From the NCBI GenBank assembly GCA_046704385.1, contig JBJKSB010000015.1:1-45330 (forward strand): 45,330 bases of DNA. Direction: 5' to 3'. Made by a program: the position numbers and the translations under genes. Origin of the DNA: GH45 sp046704385. Lineage in GTDB: Bacteria; Bacteroidota; Bacteroidia; Bacteroidales; SZUA-534. Of the stretch, positions 35,936 to 44,682 are shown piece after piece; within the stretch, counting starts at the first letter, position 1, and the number at the start of each line of letters is the position of its first letter. The notes beneath the pieces are model-generated. The model saw only the letters and a list, made by a program, of their open reading frames with translations, was not told the DNA's origin and made no database searches.

Positions 35936-36187
35936 TCCGACCAATTGGAACCCGTACTTTGATAAGCCAGGTGAATTTTCGACAATGTCGAATCAATACT
36001 TATGGAGGTAAAATACTCTTTCGACGATTCGGAACCCATACATTGAAAGCACAACAGGCCTTTCGACGGTGTCGAACCCACATATGAGGAGGCAAAATGC
36101 CCTTTCGACGGTGTCGAACCCGCTTGTTCGAAGCGCAACAGGCCATTAATTTAAGTCGAACCTACTTGTCAGGAGGCAATAAGCTTA
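35936..36187. repeat. Tandem array of six 42-bp units with an alternating A/B pattern
   Basis: Units start at 35936, 35978, 36020, 36062, 36104 and 36146, each exactly 42 bp apart. The best-conserved part is TTCGACGGTGTCGAAC, itself a 6-bp hairpin around GGT. Second halves alternate: units at 35978, 36062 and 36146 carry a GGAGG(C/T)AAAAT-like text, whereas those at 35936, 36020 and 36104 carry a GAA-GC-CAACAGGCC-like text, so the true period is 84 bp. First and last units are most degenerate. Because 42 is divisible by three, long frames stay open on both strands (14-residue repeats), but these have no start signals or other coding evidence. The remaining part of 35564-36249 holds only the repeats listed separately. 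Confidence 0.85.
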
Positions 36188-36193
36188 ATATAG

Positions 36194-36237
36194 AAACGCC
36201 TGAAAATTGTCAGATAACAGCTTCCGGCGTTTTTTTT
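36194..36237. terminator. Hairpin with T-run after the 42-bp array, before the gcvP 3' end
   Basis: AAACGCC (36194-36200) pairs with GGCGTTT (36226-36232) and is followed by a T-run on the plus strand, so it could end a plus-strand transcript crossing the array. On the minus strand it lies just past the gcvP stop and could act as a weaker terminator for that gene. Confidence 0.55.
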
Positions 36238-36249
36238 ATATTTTTTTCT

Positions 36250-39108
36250 TTAATCCAAATACTCTGAAATGGGAGCGCAACTGCAAACCAGGTTCCGGTC
36301 GCCATATCCGTCATCAACCCGGGCAACTACCGGCCAGAATTTGTTAAATGTTGACCACTCAAGTGGATAGGCAGCCCGGTGACGGCTATATGTGTGATCC
36401 CAATTATCATCTGTGCACTCCACAGCGGTATGTGGTGCATTTTTTAATAAGTTGTCTTTGGGGTCGGCTGTACCATTCTTTATTTCGGTAATTTCTTCCA
36501 TGATGGATGCCAGTGCTTCAACAAACCGATCAAGTTCTTCTTTGCTTTCACTTTCGGTGGGCTCAACCATCAGGGTTTCGTGAACCGGGAATGATAGTGT
36601 AGGTGCATGGAAACCATAATCCATCAACCGTTTGGCAATGTCTATAGTTTCAACACCATATTCCTGGCGAAAATGACGGCAGTCAACAATCATTTCGTGT
36701 CCAACACGGCCGTTTTCACCTGAATATAATATTCCATAATGATCGCGGATGCAGGCAGCCAGGTAATTGGCATTTAAAATGGCAATTTTGGTCGAAACAG
36801 TAAGTCCTTCACCACCCAGCATCTTTATATAAGCATGAGTAATTGGCAAAACAAAGGCACTGCCAAAAGGAGATGCAGCCACCGCTTTACCCTTTTCACC
36901 GCCGGTTTTTACTACCGAATGCGAAGGAAGGAAAGGTTTTAAATGTTCAGCTACAGCAATAGGACCAACACCGGGACCTCCACCTCCATGAGGTATAGCA
37001 AAAGTTTTATGCAGGTTCAGATGGCAAACATCAGCTCCTATAAATCCCGGACTGGTTAATCCAACCTGGGCATTCATATTGGCACCATCCATATAAACCT
37101 GGCCACCGTTTGTATGGATAATATCCATCATTTCGCGTATTTCCTTTTCAAAAACTCCGTGCGTTGACGGATAAGTAATCATGAATGAATGCAGCATATC
37201 TTTATGTAATTCAGCATTAGCTCTTAAATCATTTACATCAACATTGCCTTTTTCATCACAGCTTACAACAACTACCTGCCCGCCGGCCATAACTGCGCTG
37301 GCAGGGTTTGTGCCATGTGCTGAAGCCGGAATTAGTATGACATTCCGGTGACCTTCACCTCTTGATTTATGATATTCGCGAATAACCATCAAACCGGCAT
37401 ATTCTCCGGCGGCACCTGAGTTGGGTTGGAGTGATACAGCTGCAAATCCGGTAATTTTAGCCAAATCAGTTTCCAGGTCATTAATTATAATCTTGTAGCC
37501 TTCAGCTTGATTTTCGGGTACAAAAGGATGGATATTGCCAAACTCAGGCCAGCTCAACGGCATCATGCTGGTGGCCGGATTAAGTTTCATGGTACACGAC
37601 CCGAGGGAGATCATGGAGTGAGTAAGCGAAAAATCTTTACGTTCAAGCTTTTTAATATAGCGCATCATTTCAGTTTCGGAATGATAAACGTGGAAAATCT
37701 GTTCTTCAAGGATGGGTGTATTACGCAGGAATATTTCATTAAAATAAACCATATCGCCGTTTACTTTTAGCGGAACGAAATTTTTCCGGCAAACGGTAGC
37801 AAATATGCCCAGTACTTCATTAATATCTTTTAAGGTTGTACTTTCCCCAATACTGATGCCAATGGTTGTTTCATCAATATAGCATAGGTTTATTCCCTGA
37901 TCATGCCCTTGTTTAATAATTTTGTTAGCTTCAGTGGTTTTAACCAGAAGGGTATCAAAAAAGTCCTTATTTATCTGTCCTATTCCCATTGCCTCTAGGC
38001 CTTTGTGTAGTAATCCGGTTAAATTATGGATATGATGGGCAATTTCTTTGATTCCTTCCGGTCCATGATAAGCGGCATACATTCCGGCCATGGTTGCCAG
38101 TAAAGCCTGAGCTGTACAAATATTCGAAGTAGCCCTTTCGCGTTTAATATGTTGTTCGCGGGTTTGTAAAGCCATTCGCAGGGCTTTGTTTCCGTTACGG
38201 TCAACGGAAACTCCGATAATTCGTCCCGGCATGCTTCGTTTGTATGCATCACGGGTAGCAAAGTAGGCTGCGTGAGGTCCTCCAAATCCCATAGGGATAC
38301 CAAACCTTTGCGTACTTCCACAAACAATATCGGCTCCCCATTCACCGGGAGGTACTAAAATTGACAGAGCCAATAAATCGGCAACCACAGTTATCATAGC
38401 ATTATTAGCATGCGCTTTCACTGTAAATTCTTTGTAATCTTCAATGTTACCTTCTGAGTTTGGATATTGAACCAAAGCACCAAAAATCTTATCCGTAAAA
38501 TTAAAAGTACGATAATCGGCTACAATCAATTCAATTCCAAGTGGTTCTGCTCGTGTGAGTAAAACATCCAGAGTTTGCGGAAATATTTTCTCGTCAACAA
38601 ACAATTGATTACCGCCGTTTTTTACGAACGATTTGTCCCGCTTATTGAACATCATAATTATTGCCTCGGCAGCTGCAGTGGCTTCATCCAATAATGAACA
38701 GTTTGCAATCTCCATAGCCGTAAGGCTCATTACCATGGTTTGGAAATTCAGCAGTGCTTCAAGCCTTCCCTGGGAAATTTCAGCCTGGTATGGTGTATAT
38801 GAAGTATACCAGCTGGGGTTTTCAAAAATGTTCCGCATAATTACCGAGGGTGTCACGGTTGGGTAATAGCCTAAACCGATGTACGATTTGTATAGTTTAT
38901 TTTTTGAAGCAATACTTTTTATGTAATCGAGATATTCATTCTCCGACATTGACTCTGCAAGGTTCAGAGGTTTTTTTAACCGGATATCAGCAGGAATGGT
39001 TTGGTCGATCAACTCGTTGAGTGATGAAACACCAATTTTGGAAAGCATACTATCAATATCAGTATTACGTGGTCCGATATGACGTGTAATGAAATTATTT
39101 GATGACAT
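36250..39108 (-). CDS. gcvP: Glycine dehydrogenase (decarboxylating), glycine cleavage P protein
   Basis: PLP enzyme that decarboxylates glycine and passes the aminomethyl group to the lipoyl H protein. The 952-residue single chain contains both the N-terminal (P1-like) and C-terminal (P2-like) halves, as in E. coli and mitochondria, unlike the split gcvPA/gcvPB form. Start taken at the ATG at 39108 (MSSNNFITRHIGPR), the classic beginning; the frame is open for 37 more codons upstream but that part has no similarity to the family and overlaps the promoter. The PLP-binding Lys701 lies in HLNLHKTFAIPHGGGGPG, and SLGSCTMKLNPA is present. The other glycine cleavage genes (gcvT, gcvH) are not in this window, usual for Bacteroidota. 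Confidence 0.97.
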   Translation of the reverse strand: MSSNNFITRHIGPRNTDIDSMLSKIGVSSLNELIDQTIPADIRLKKPLNLAESMSENEYLDYIKSIASKNKLYKSYIGLGYYPTVTPSVIMRNIFENPSWYTSYTPYQAEISQGRLEALLNFQTMVMSLTAMEIANCSLLDEATAAAEAIIMMFNKRDKSFVKNGGNQLFVDEKIFPQTLDVLLTRAEPLGIELIVADYRTFNFTDKIFGALVQYPNSEGNIEDYKEFTVKAHANNAMITVVADLLALSILVPPGEWGADIVCGSTQRFGIPMGFGGPHAAYFATRDAYKRSMPGRIIGVSVDRNGNKALRMALQTREQHIKRERATSNICTAQALLATMAGMYAAYHGPEGIKEIAHHIHNLTGLLHKGLEAMGIGQINKDFFDTLLVKTTEANKIIKQGHDQGINLCYIDETTIGISIGESTTLKDINEVLGIFATVCRKNFVPLKVNGDMVYFNEIFLRNTPILEEQIFHVYHSETEMMRYIKKLERKDFSLTHSMISLGSCTMKLNPATSMMPLSWPEFGNIHPFVPENQAEGYKIIINDLETDLAKITGFAAVSLQPNSGAAGEYAGLMVIREYHKSRGEGHRNVILIPASAHGTNPASAVMAGGQVVVVSCDEKGNVDVNDLRANAELHKDMLHSFMITYPSTHGVFEKEIREMMDIIHTNGGQVYMDGANMNAQVGLTSPGFIGADVCHLNLHKTFAIPHGGGGPGVGPIAVAEHLKPFLPSHSVVKTGGEKGKAVAASPFGSAFVLPITHAYIKMLGGEGLTVSTKIAILNANYLAACIRDHYGILYSGENGRVGHEMIVDCRHFRQEYGVETIDIAKRLMDYGFHAPTLSFPVHETLMVEPTESESKEELDRFVEALASIMEEITEIKNGTADPKDNLLKNAPHTAVECTDDNWDHTYSRHRAAYPLEWSTFNKFWPVVARVDDGYGDRNLVCSCAPISEYLD

Positions 39109-39138
39109 AGCAGGAATGTATTTAGCTTTAAATTTTGT

Positions 39139-39164
39139 GTTTAATTTTTGCCGCAAAATTAAAC
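39139..39164 (-). promoter_or_regulatory. Palindrome overlapping a -7 box upstream of gcvP
   Basis: On the minus strand TAATTTTG (39154-39161) fits the TAnnTTTG -7 consensus, 46 bp before the ATG. It sits inside a perfect inverted repeat with 10-bp arms, GTTTAATTTT (39139-39148) and AAAATTAAAC (39155-39164). The overlap of promoter and palindrome is what an operator would look like. No glycine riboswitch structure was recognised. Confidence 0.4.
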
Positions 39165-39290
39165 GATTTACCTTTCTAAAGCTTTTAAATCTACAATTTA
39201 ATTTCATGTTTGAAAGCAAGACTTTTCTGTGACTAATATCAGATGATTTAAATTAAGGTTGGGTCGGGTTATATACTTGCATTTTTTTTA

Positions 39291-39298
39291 TAGCTTTG
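39291..39298 (+). promoter_or_regulatory. Possible -7 element (TAGCTTTG) for the 39383 gene
   Basis: Exact match to TAnnTTTG, 85 bp before the start codon; no TTTG -33 box at the usual spacing. Confidence 0.3.
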
Positions 39299-39382
39299 AT
39301 TTATTAAATACAATAGTTTAAACAGACCTGAAAAAATAACTGGTTTTCAAAATTGATTTGAATTATAGAAATTCGATATTTT

Positions 39383-40039
39383 ATGAATCAAAAGATTAAA
39401 TTCCTGACTCTGATACTTTTCATTACACAGGTTAACCTGTTTGTTGTTGCCCAGGAATCCTCCCTTTGGCTGCGAAATGGTAAAAAAGTAACTATAAGCA
39501 GTTATATGTTGGATACGGCCAATTATTATGAAGGAAAAATAAACTACACAACTTTAGATGGCAAAAACAAGGATAAATTTAAAGATGATGTTTTTGCAGT
39601 TATTGAGGCTGATGGAACCGAGAAGATACTGTATAAACAAAATTTGGAATTAGGTGAGATTTTGACTCCTGAACAGATGAAGGAATACGTTACGGGAATT
39701 GGAGATGCCCGGGCATCAAAGGTCTCGCCTTTAATTACTGTAGGTGGAGTTATATCAGGTTTGGCAGGTGCTTTTGTACCTCAGCCTGAGGTAAACCTTG
39801 GAGGTAATTCCATGGGCCTTCCGGTCGGAATTATAGTGCCGGCAGCTTACGTTGCAGCTATTGGGGCTACTGCTCCCGGTGAGAACAAACTGACTTCAAA
39901 TTATCCTGTAAAATCAAAAACCGAGGATTATTTAATGGGTTACCAGGACGGTATAAGAAAGAAGCGTCTTACAAATAGTTTAATCGCTGCCGGTATTGGT
40001 TTTGTTGCGGGGTTTTTAGTTATTTCAGCTGTAAACTAA
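39383..40039 (+). CDS. Exported/membrane protein of unknown function (218 residues)
   Basis: Not a family I can name. A signal peptide is present (MNQKIKFLTLILFITQVNLF then VVAQ). Residues 25-100 form a small beta-rich domain (SLWLRNGKKVTISSYML, EGKINYTTLDGKNKDKF, DDVFAVIEADGTEKILYKQN). The C-terminal half has glycine-rich hydrophobic stretches (about 113-131 PLITVGGVISGLAGAFV, about 147-163, and 198-216 at the end), so it is likely membrane-associated. The N-terminal domain resembles the start of the protein encoded at 40925-41965 on the other strand. Convergent with the glyoxalase II-like gene. Confidence 0.72.
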   Translation: MNQKIKFLTLILFITQVNLFVVAQESSLWLRNGKKVTISSYMLDTANYYEGKINYTTLDGKNKDKFKDDVFAVIEADGTEKILYKQNLELGEILTPEQMKEYVTGIGDARASKVSPLITVGGVISGLAGAFVPQPEVNLGGNSMGLPVGIIVPAAYVAAIGATAPGENKLTSNYPVKSKTEDYLMGYQDGIRKKRLTNSLIAAGIGFVAGFLVISAVN

Positions 40040-40048
40040 AATTTCTTA

Positions 40049-40111
40049 TCTTAAGCAAATACACTAAATAACTTTGTCCCTTTGCTCCTTGGCGAGAGTA
40101 TTTACTTAAGA
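40049..40111. repeat. Long-loop inverted repeat at the convergent gene ends
   Basis: TCTTAAGCAAATAC (40049-40062) and GTATTTACTTAAGA (40098-40111) are complementary at 13 of 14 positions, with a 35-nt loop containing TTTGCTCCTTGGCGAG, a text resembling a repeat common between Bacteroidota genes. The right arm includes the stop codon of the 40102-40740 gene. It may act as a two-way 3'-end structure. Confidence 0.5.
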
Positions 40112-40740
40112 AACGGATTACTTCTTTTCTCCTCTCCAATAGTTGTTTCAGGCCCATGACCCGAAAAGACCATGGTATCATCTGGTAACACAAATAGTTT
40201 TTCTTTAATCCCTGAAACGAGCTGATCATAATTACCGCCTGGCAAATCGGTTCGCCCAATGCTTCCGTTAAAAAGAATATCACCACAAAATACCAATCCT
40301 TTTTTTTTGTTATAAAAGGCCAGTCCTCCGGCAGAATGCCCGGGTACCATAATTACCTCCAGTTCAGAGTTGCCAAAAGTTACCAAATCACCAGGGTTAA
40401 GTAATTTTTTTGGTTGGGGCGGATCATAATCAATGTTTAAACCATATCCCCGGCAGGTATCTTTAAACTGGTTAATCCAGGGCAATTCATTTTCGTGGCA
40501 GGCAATAGGTAAATCATATTTATCAACCAGGTACTTCAACCCAAAAATGTGATCGAGATGATTGTGTGTGGTAATAATCAGAATAGGTTTCAAATTATTT
40601 TCTGTAATAAAATGATCCAGTTCCTGGTTTTCATTTGTGAAAAAATTACCCGGGTCAACAATAATACATTCTTTGCTATCATCAAAAAGTATAAAAGTAT
40701 TTTCCTGGAAAGGACTTAATACGAACTTTTTATATTCCAT
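40102..40740 (-). CDS. Metallo-beta-lactamase fold hydrolase, glyoxalase II-like (212 residues)
   Basis: Zinc or iron dependent hydrolase of the YcbL/glyoxalase II-related group, cytoplasmic. The metal motif THNHLDH (His59, His61, Asp63, His64) is intact, followed by a metal His in VPGHSAGG, the bridging Asp in FCGDILFNGSIGRTD, and the last His in FSGHGPETTIGEE. Length fits the short type II proteins without the C-terminal substrate-binding helices of true GloB, so it may act on other thioesters or hydroxyacyl compounds. The N-terminal FQENTFILFDD is typical. It is flanked on both sides by exported proteins of unknown function with no obvious link. Confidence 0.92.
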   Translation of the reverse strand: MEYKKFVLSPFQENTFILFDDSKECIIVDPGNFFTNENQELDHFITENNLKPILIITTHNHLDHIFGLKYLVDKYDLPIACHENELPWINQFKDTCRGYGLNIDYDPPQPKKLLNPGDLVTFGNSELEVIMVPGHSAGGLAFYNKKKGLVFCGDILFNGSIGRTDLPGGNYDQLVSGIKEKLFVLPDDTMVFSGHGPETTIGEEKRSNPFLK

Positions 40741-40924
40741 AACTTACTATTGTTCTTTTTAGAAAACTCATAAAAAATAATATTACAAATAACAAAAATC
40801 AAAAATCAAAAAACAAACCTGTCCTATATATTCTTACAGTTGTGTTAAACACATACTCTTTAATCCCAATTATCAGGCAATTTGATGTTTTGAATTTTAA
40901 AAACCTGGAGTTTTCTTGGAAGTA

Positions 40925-41965
40925 TTAATTATTATATGACTCAATTGCTTTTCGTAATGCCTCCGGTTTACTGCCGTGATCGATAAATATATTTTTAGAC
41001 CAAACCAGGAGCAATCCCCCAAGAATTCCGGCAGTATGTGGTCCCATATAAGGTGGTACATAATTTGGGTCATTAGTATTGTAGATATTTGGGTCATGAT
41101 TCATCTTGTTTATAAGGCTAATGGTGGTGAGTGTCATAATAGTGTAGCCTGTAATAGCCAGCAAAACGGCATTGTCGGATGCCCTTTTATAATCAGTTAA
41201 GTATTTCATACTTTCCGGATTATCTGCCAGATCAGTCTTCAAATTTTTATAATTTACTTTTTTCAGATCACCAAAATCTTTGTTATAATAATAATGGGTA
41301 ACCGACCAATTAAGATATAAACCGTCCGAGTAACCTGAATCATAATATTCAGAACCTAAACCATAAGTTGTACCCATTGAATAGACCACATGGCTGAAAA
41401 GATTAATTTTCCCATGAACTTCACACAGTGAAAATTCAGGATTGTATGTCCCTTTTACATTCATTAGGTTTGAGTAAAAACCATAATCGTTTTGGAAAAA
41501 TTTAACAAACCTTCCGTCAACCTTTTTTCCATCAGCCATAAAATATGACGGACCCATCAGAGGCTGGTTCAGTTCCAGCCTGTGAACTTTTAAAACACTG
41601 TCATCCATCAGATAAAGGAAATTGTAGGGTTCTATTTTATAAGGCGAAACTTTACCGGCTTCATTTGAAACTGCATTTGCGGAATCTGCCAGAAAATTTT
41701 CATTTGATTCATTGGTAAGGCTGTCGCGAGCTGCTGATAAATTGTAAACATTATCATTCCATTCATACGAACGTACTGATGCAAGCGGAATACTCCAATC
41801 GAGAGTATCCTGATTTTTAAAAGTCAGGTAATGAATTCCGATACTGTCCACCTGGGTTATTTTACAGCTTATCAGTTCGTTATTATATTTGAGGATAACA
41901 TCTTGTGAGAATAGCTGTACATTTATAAATACCAGTAAAATAGAAACATAAGTAATTTTTAGCAT
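40925..41965 (-). CDS. Exported/membrane protein of unknown function (346 residues)
   Basis: No family name can be given. A signal peptide is clear (MLKITYVSILLVFINVQLFS then Q). Residues 22-70 form a small beta domain (DVILKYNNELISCKITQVDS, YLTFKNQDTLDWSIPLASVR), a pattern often met in Bacteroidota exported proteins of the form DVIxLKNGxxIxxxI. The middle contains aromatic-rich strands (YFMADGKKVDGRFVKFFQND). Near the C-terminus are two hydrophobic stretches (about 268-290 AVLLAITGYTIMTLTTI and 315-330 GILGGLLLVWSKNIF), so it is probably membrane-associated. The domain order (signal peptide, small beta domain, hydrophobic C-terminal part) parallels the 39383 gene product. Divergent from mutS2. 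Confidence 0.72.
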   Translation of the reverse strand: MLKITYVSILLVFINVQLFSQDVILKYNNELISCKITQVDSIGIHYLTFKNQDTLDWSIPLASVRSYEWNDNVYNLSAARDSLTNESNENFLADSANAVSNEAGKVSPYKIEPYNFLYLMDDSVLKVHRLELNQPLMGPSYFMADGKKVDGRFVKFFQNDYGFYSNLMNVKGTYNPEFSLCEVHGKINLFSHVVYSMGTTYGLGSEYYDSGYSDGLYLNWSVTHYYYNKDFGDLKKVNYKNLKTDLADNPESMKYLTDYKRASDNAVLLAITGYTIMTLTTISLINKMNHDPNIYNTNDPNYVPPYMGPHTAGILGGLLLVWSKNIFIDHGSKPEALRKAIESYNN

Positions 41966-42147
41966 AAGTCAGATTTTTTGTAACGAGTTCTGTTAATTTA
42001 GCTAATTCATAGTGCAAGATTATAAAGTAAATCAGGCTGATACTTTTCGGAAATCCTAATAGCAAAAATCCTTCCATAAATTTATCAAATTTAAAAACCG
42101 GTATGTTGAATTACGTATACAAAAGGCAAAATTTAATACTGAAATCA

Positions 42148-42155
42148 TATTTTTG
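42148..42155 (+). promoter_or_regulatory. Possible -7 element (TATTTTTG) for mutS2
   Basis: Exact match to TAnnTTTG, 16 bp before the GTG start, which would leave a very short leader. No clear -33 box. Confidence 0.3.
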
Positions 42156-42170
42156 TAAAAAATTAATATT

Positions 42171-44675
42171 GTGATATATCCGGAAAATTTTGAACAAAAA
42201 ATTGACTTTTTAAGGGTCAGGGAATTAGTTAAAGAGCATTGTTTTAGTGAGTTGGGTAAGTCGTTGGTGGATGCTATGCGATTTAATCCTGCTTTTGAAG
42301 CGGTTAAGCTTCGGCTGAATGAAACGAATGAATTCAAACAAATTCTGGATAAAGGAGACGAATTTCCTACCGAACATTATTATGATTTGAGGGAATCATT
42401 CGCAAAGATGAGGGTTAGCGGAACTTTTCTTGAGGCTAAGGAGCTTTTTGATTTGCGTCGTGCATTACAAACGGTAAAAGCAGTTATCAGGTTTTTCAAA
42501 AAAGAGGATGCTGAGGAAAATTATCCCAACTTGAAAAATATTAGCAGTAAAGTGGTTGTGCATCCTTACGTGGTTGATGGTATTGACAGAATTGTAAATA
42601 ATCATGGAAATATTCGGGATAATGCTTCTCCGGAGCTATCAAAAATCAGGCGTGAGCTGTCTTCAAAACAATCAGCAGTTTCCAGGCTTATCCATAAAAT
42701 TATTGCACAAGCCCAAAAAGACGGCTGGATTGATAACGACACTACTCTTACTGTTCGCGACGGCAGGTCGGTGATACCGGTTAATGCTTCGTTTAAAAGG
42801 AAAATACCAGGGATTGTACACGATGAATCAGCTACCGGTAAAACCTGTTATGTTGAACCTGCACCTGTGGTTGAAATGAATAATGAGATTTCGGAGCTTG
42901 AGGCCGAGGAACGTCGTGAAATTGTTAAAATCCTTAAAGAATTTACTGAAACTATAAGGCCTTATACCGACGATTTGGAAGACTGCTTGCAACTGCTGGG
43001 CATAATGGATTTTATTAGGGGAAAGGCAAAATTTGCGCAGCGAATTAATGCTATTTTGCCTGAATTGGAAAATAATCCGGGGTTTCTGTGGATTAATGCC
43101 AGGCATCCATTGTTATTCCTGTCCTCTGCAGCTGAGGGTCGACACGTGGTTCCTCTGAATATACAACTTAACGACAACAATAGAATTTTGTTGATATCGG
43201 GGCCTAATGCCGGTGGTAAATCCGTTTGCCTGAAAACGGTAGGTTTGTTACAATATATGTTGCAATGCGGAATGCTGATCCCGGTTGAAGAGGCCAGTTA
43301 TGCAGGAATTTATAAAAATCTGTTTATCGATATTGGCGATGAGCAAAGTATTGAAAACGACCTTAGTACCTATAGTTCGCATTTACTGAATATGAAATTT
43401 TTTACCAAAAATTCAGACAATCAATCTCTTATTTTGATCGATGAGTTTGGTACAGGTACCGAACCGATGCTCGGTGGGGCAATTGCTGAAGCAGTTTTAA
43501 ACAAAATAAACAGCGATGGTGCTTACGGCGTGATTACAACCCATTACACCAATCTGAAACATTTTGCCTCTTCACAGCAAGGTTTAGTAAATGGTGCCAT
43601 GCTTTACGATACTCAACGGCTTGAACCTTTGTTTATCCTCGAAATGGGTAAGCCTGGCAGTAGTTTTGCTTTTGAAATTGCCTATAAAATTGGATTGTCG
43701 CAGGAAATTATTGATGAGGCCAAAAGCAAGGTAGGTGAGGAACACGTGCATTTTGACAAGCATTTGAGGGAAATATTGCGCGATAAACATTATTGGGAAC
43801 GTAAACGTGAAAATATCCGTAAGATTGAACGCAGGCTTGAGGAGATGATGGGAAAAGAGAAAGAGGAACTGGAAAAAGCGCAGGCCATAAGGAAGAACAC
43901 CAAAGAAAAGGCTGAATTTGAGGCTCAGAAACTTTTAGCCGAAACCAATAAAATAATCGAAAATACGGTACGGAAAATTAAGGAAGCCCAGGCTGAAAAA
44001 GAGAAAACAAAAGAAGCCCGCCAGGAACTTGCTGAATTCAAAGATGGGTTGCAAAATAAAAATGCAGAAGATGAAGAAAAGATACTTCGGAAAATGAAGA
44101 AGTTGACTGAGCGGGAGAATCGTGTGAAAAGTAAAGGAAACAAAGCAAAGAATGAACCCGAAAAGGCCGATGATAATAAGCCCGGAATAAAGCTAACACG
44201 CGAAAAAGTATATACTATTGGAATGCCGGTCAAAATAAAAGGGCAGACCTCAGTGGGTGAAATAATGGAACTTACCGATAAAAATGCCGTAGTTGCTTTC
44301 GGAAATTTATTAACTACAGTAGCCATCCAACGCCTTGAAATGCTTGATAACCAGGAAAAGAAAAGTCTGCGTAAAAAATCGGGGGGAAATAATTTTAAAC
44401 AGGCTTATGAATTAAATCAAAGACGTATGAGGTTTAAACCCGGACTTGATATTCGGGGTAAGCGCGCCGATGAAGCATTGCAGATGGTTACCGAATTTAT
44501 TGATGAGGCGGTTATGGTAGGAGTATTCGAAGTTAAAATTTTACATGGGACCGGAACCGGTATATTGCGACAGGTAATTCGCGAATATTTGCATTCCTTA
44601 ACAGTAGTTAATAAGATTCAGGACGAACATGTTGAATTTGGCGGTGCCGGTATTACAGTAGTCAGTTTAGGATAA
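42171..44675 (+). CDS. mutS2: Endonuclease MutS2
   Basis: DNA-binding ATPase and nuclease of the MutS family, linked in other bacteria to suppressing recombination and, in Bacillus, to rescuing collided ribosomes. The 834-residue chain starts with the family form MIYPENFEQKIDFLRVRELV from a GTG at 42171. It has the core domain with EPAPVVEMNNEISELEAEER, Walker A GPNAGGKS (344-351), Walker B LILIDEFGTGTEP (about 421), a long charged coiled coil (about 520-665, rich in Lys and Glu), and a C-terminal Smr nuclease domain (about 758-834: LDIRGKRADEAL and KILHGTGTGILRQVI). It lacks the mismatch-recognition domain I of MutS, as expected. It ends 7 bp from the convergent rlpA stop. Confidence 0.97.
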   Translation: MIYPENFEQKIDFLRVRELVKEHCFSELGKSLVDAMRFNPAFEAVKLRLNETNEFKQILDKGDEFPTEHYYDLRESFAKMRVSGTFLEAKELFDLRRALQTVKAVIRFFKKEDAEENYPNLKNISSKVVVHPYVVDGIDRIVNNHGNIRDNASPELSKIRRELSSKQSAVSRLIHKIIAQAQKDGWIDNDTTLTVRDGRSVIPVNASFKRKIPGIVHDESATGKTCYVEPAPVVEMNNEISELEAEERREIVKILKEFTETIRPYTDDLEDCLQLLGIMDFIRGKAKFAQRINAILPELENNPGFLWINARHPLLFLSSAAEGRHVVPLNIQLNDNNRILLISGPNAGGKSVCLKTVGLLQYMLQCGMLIPVEEASYAGIYKNLFIDIGDEQSIENDLSTYSSHLLNMKFFTKNSDNQSLILIDEFGTGTEPMLGGAIAEAVLNKINSDGAYGVITTHYTNLKHFASSQQGLVNGAMLYDTQRLEPLFILEMGKPGSSFAFEIAYKIGLSQEIIDEAKSKVGEEHVHFDKHLREILRDKHYWERKRENIRKIERRLEEMMGKEKEELEKAQAIRKNTKEKAEFEAQKLLAETNKIIENTVRKIKEAQAEKEKTKEARQELAEFKDGLQNKNAEDEEKILRKMKKLTERENRVKSKGNKAKNEPEKADDNKPGIKLTREKVYTIGMPVKIKGQTSVGEIMELTDKNAVVAFGNLLTTVAIQRLEMLDNQEKKSLRKKSGGNNFKQAYELNQRRMRFKPGLDIRGKRADEALQMVTEFIDEAVMVGVFEVKILHGTGTGILRQVIREYLHSLTVVNKIQDEHVEFGGAGITVVSLG

Positions 44676-44682
44676 AATGATT

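Noticed and set aside
35896..36138. Minus-strand open frame with 14-residue repeats (GSTPSKG-like) over the 42-bp array, and a matching plus-strand frame
   Set aside because: A 42-bp step keeps frames open on both strands automatically. There is no plausible start region or signal sequence, and changes between units do not favour one strand's codons.
35936..36187. CRISPR array
   Set aside because: The units are contiguous, with the whole 42 bp related between units; there are no unique spacers and no cas genes.
39109..39219. N-terminal extension of GcvP to 39219
   Set aside because: The 37 extra codons do not resemble the family, and the stretch contains the promoter-like box and palindrome; MSSNNFITRHIGPR is the family start.
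39109..39382. Glycine riboswitch upstream of gcvP
   Set aside because: No tandem aptamer-like conserved core was recognised; only a simple palindrome is present.
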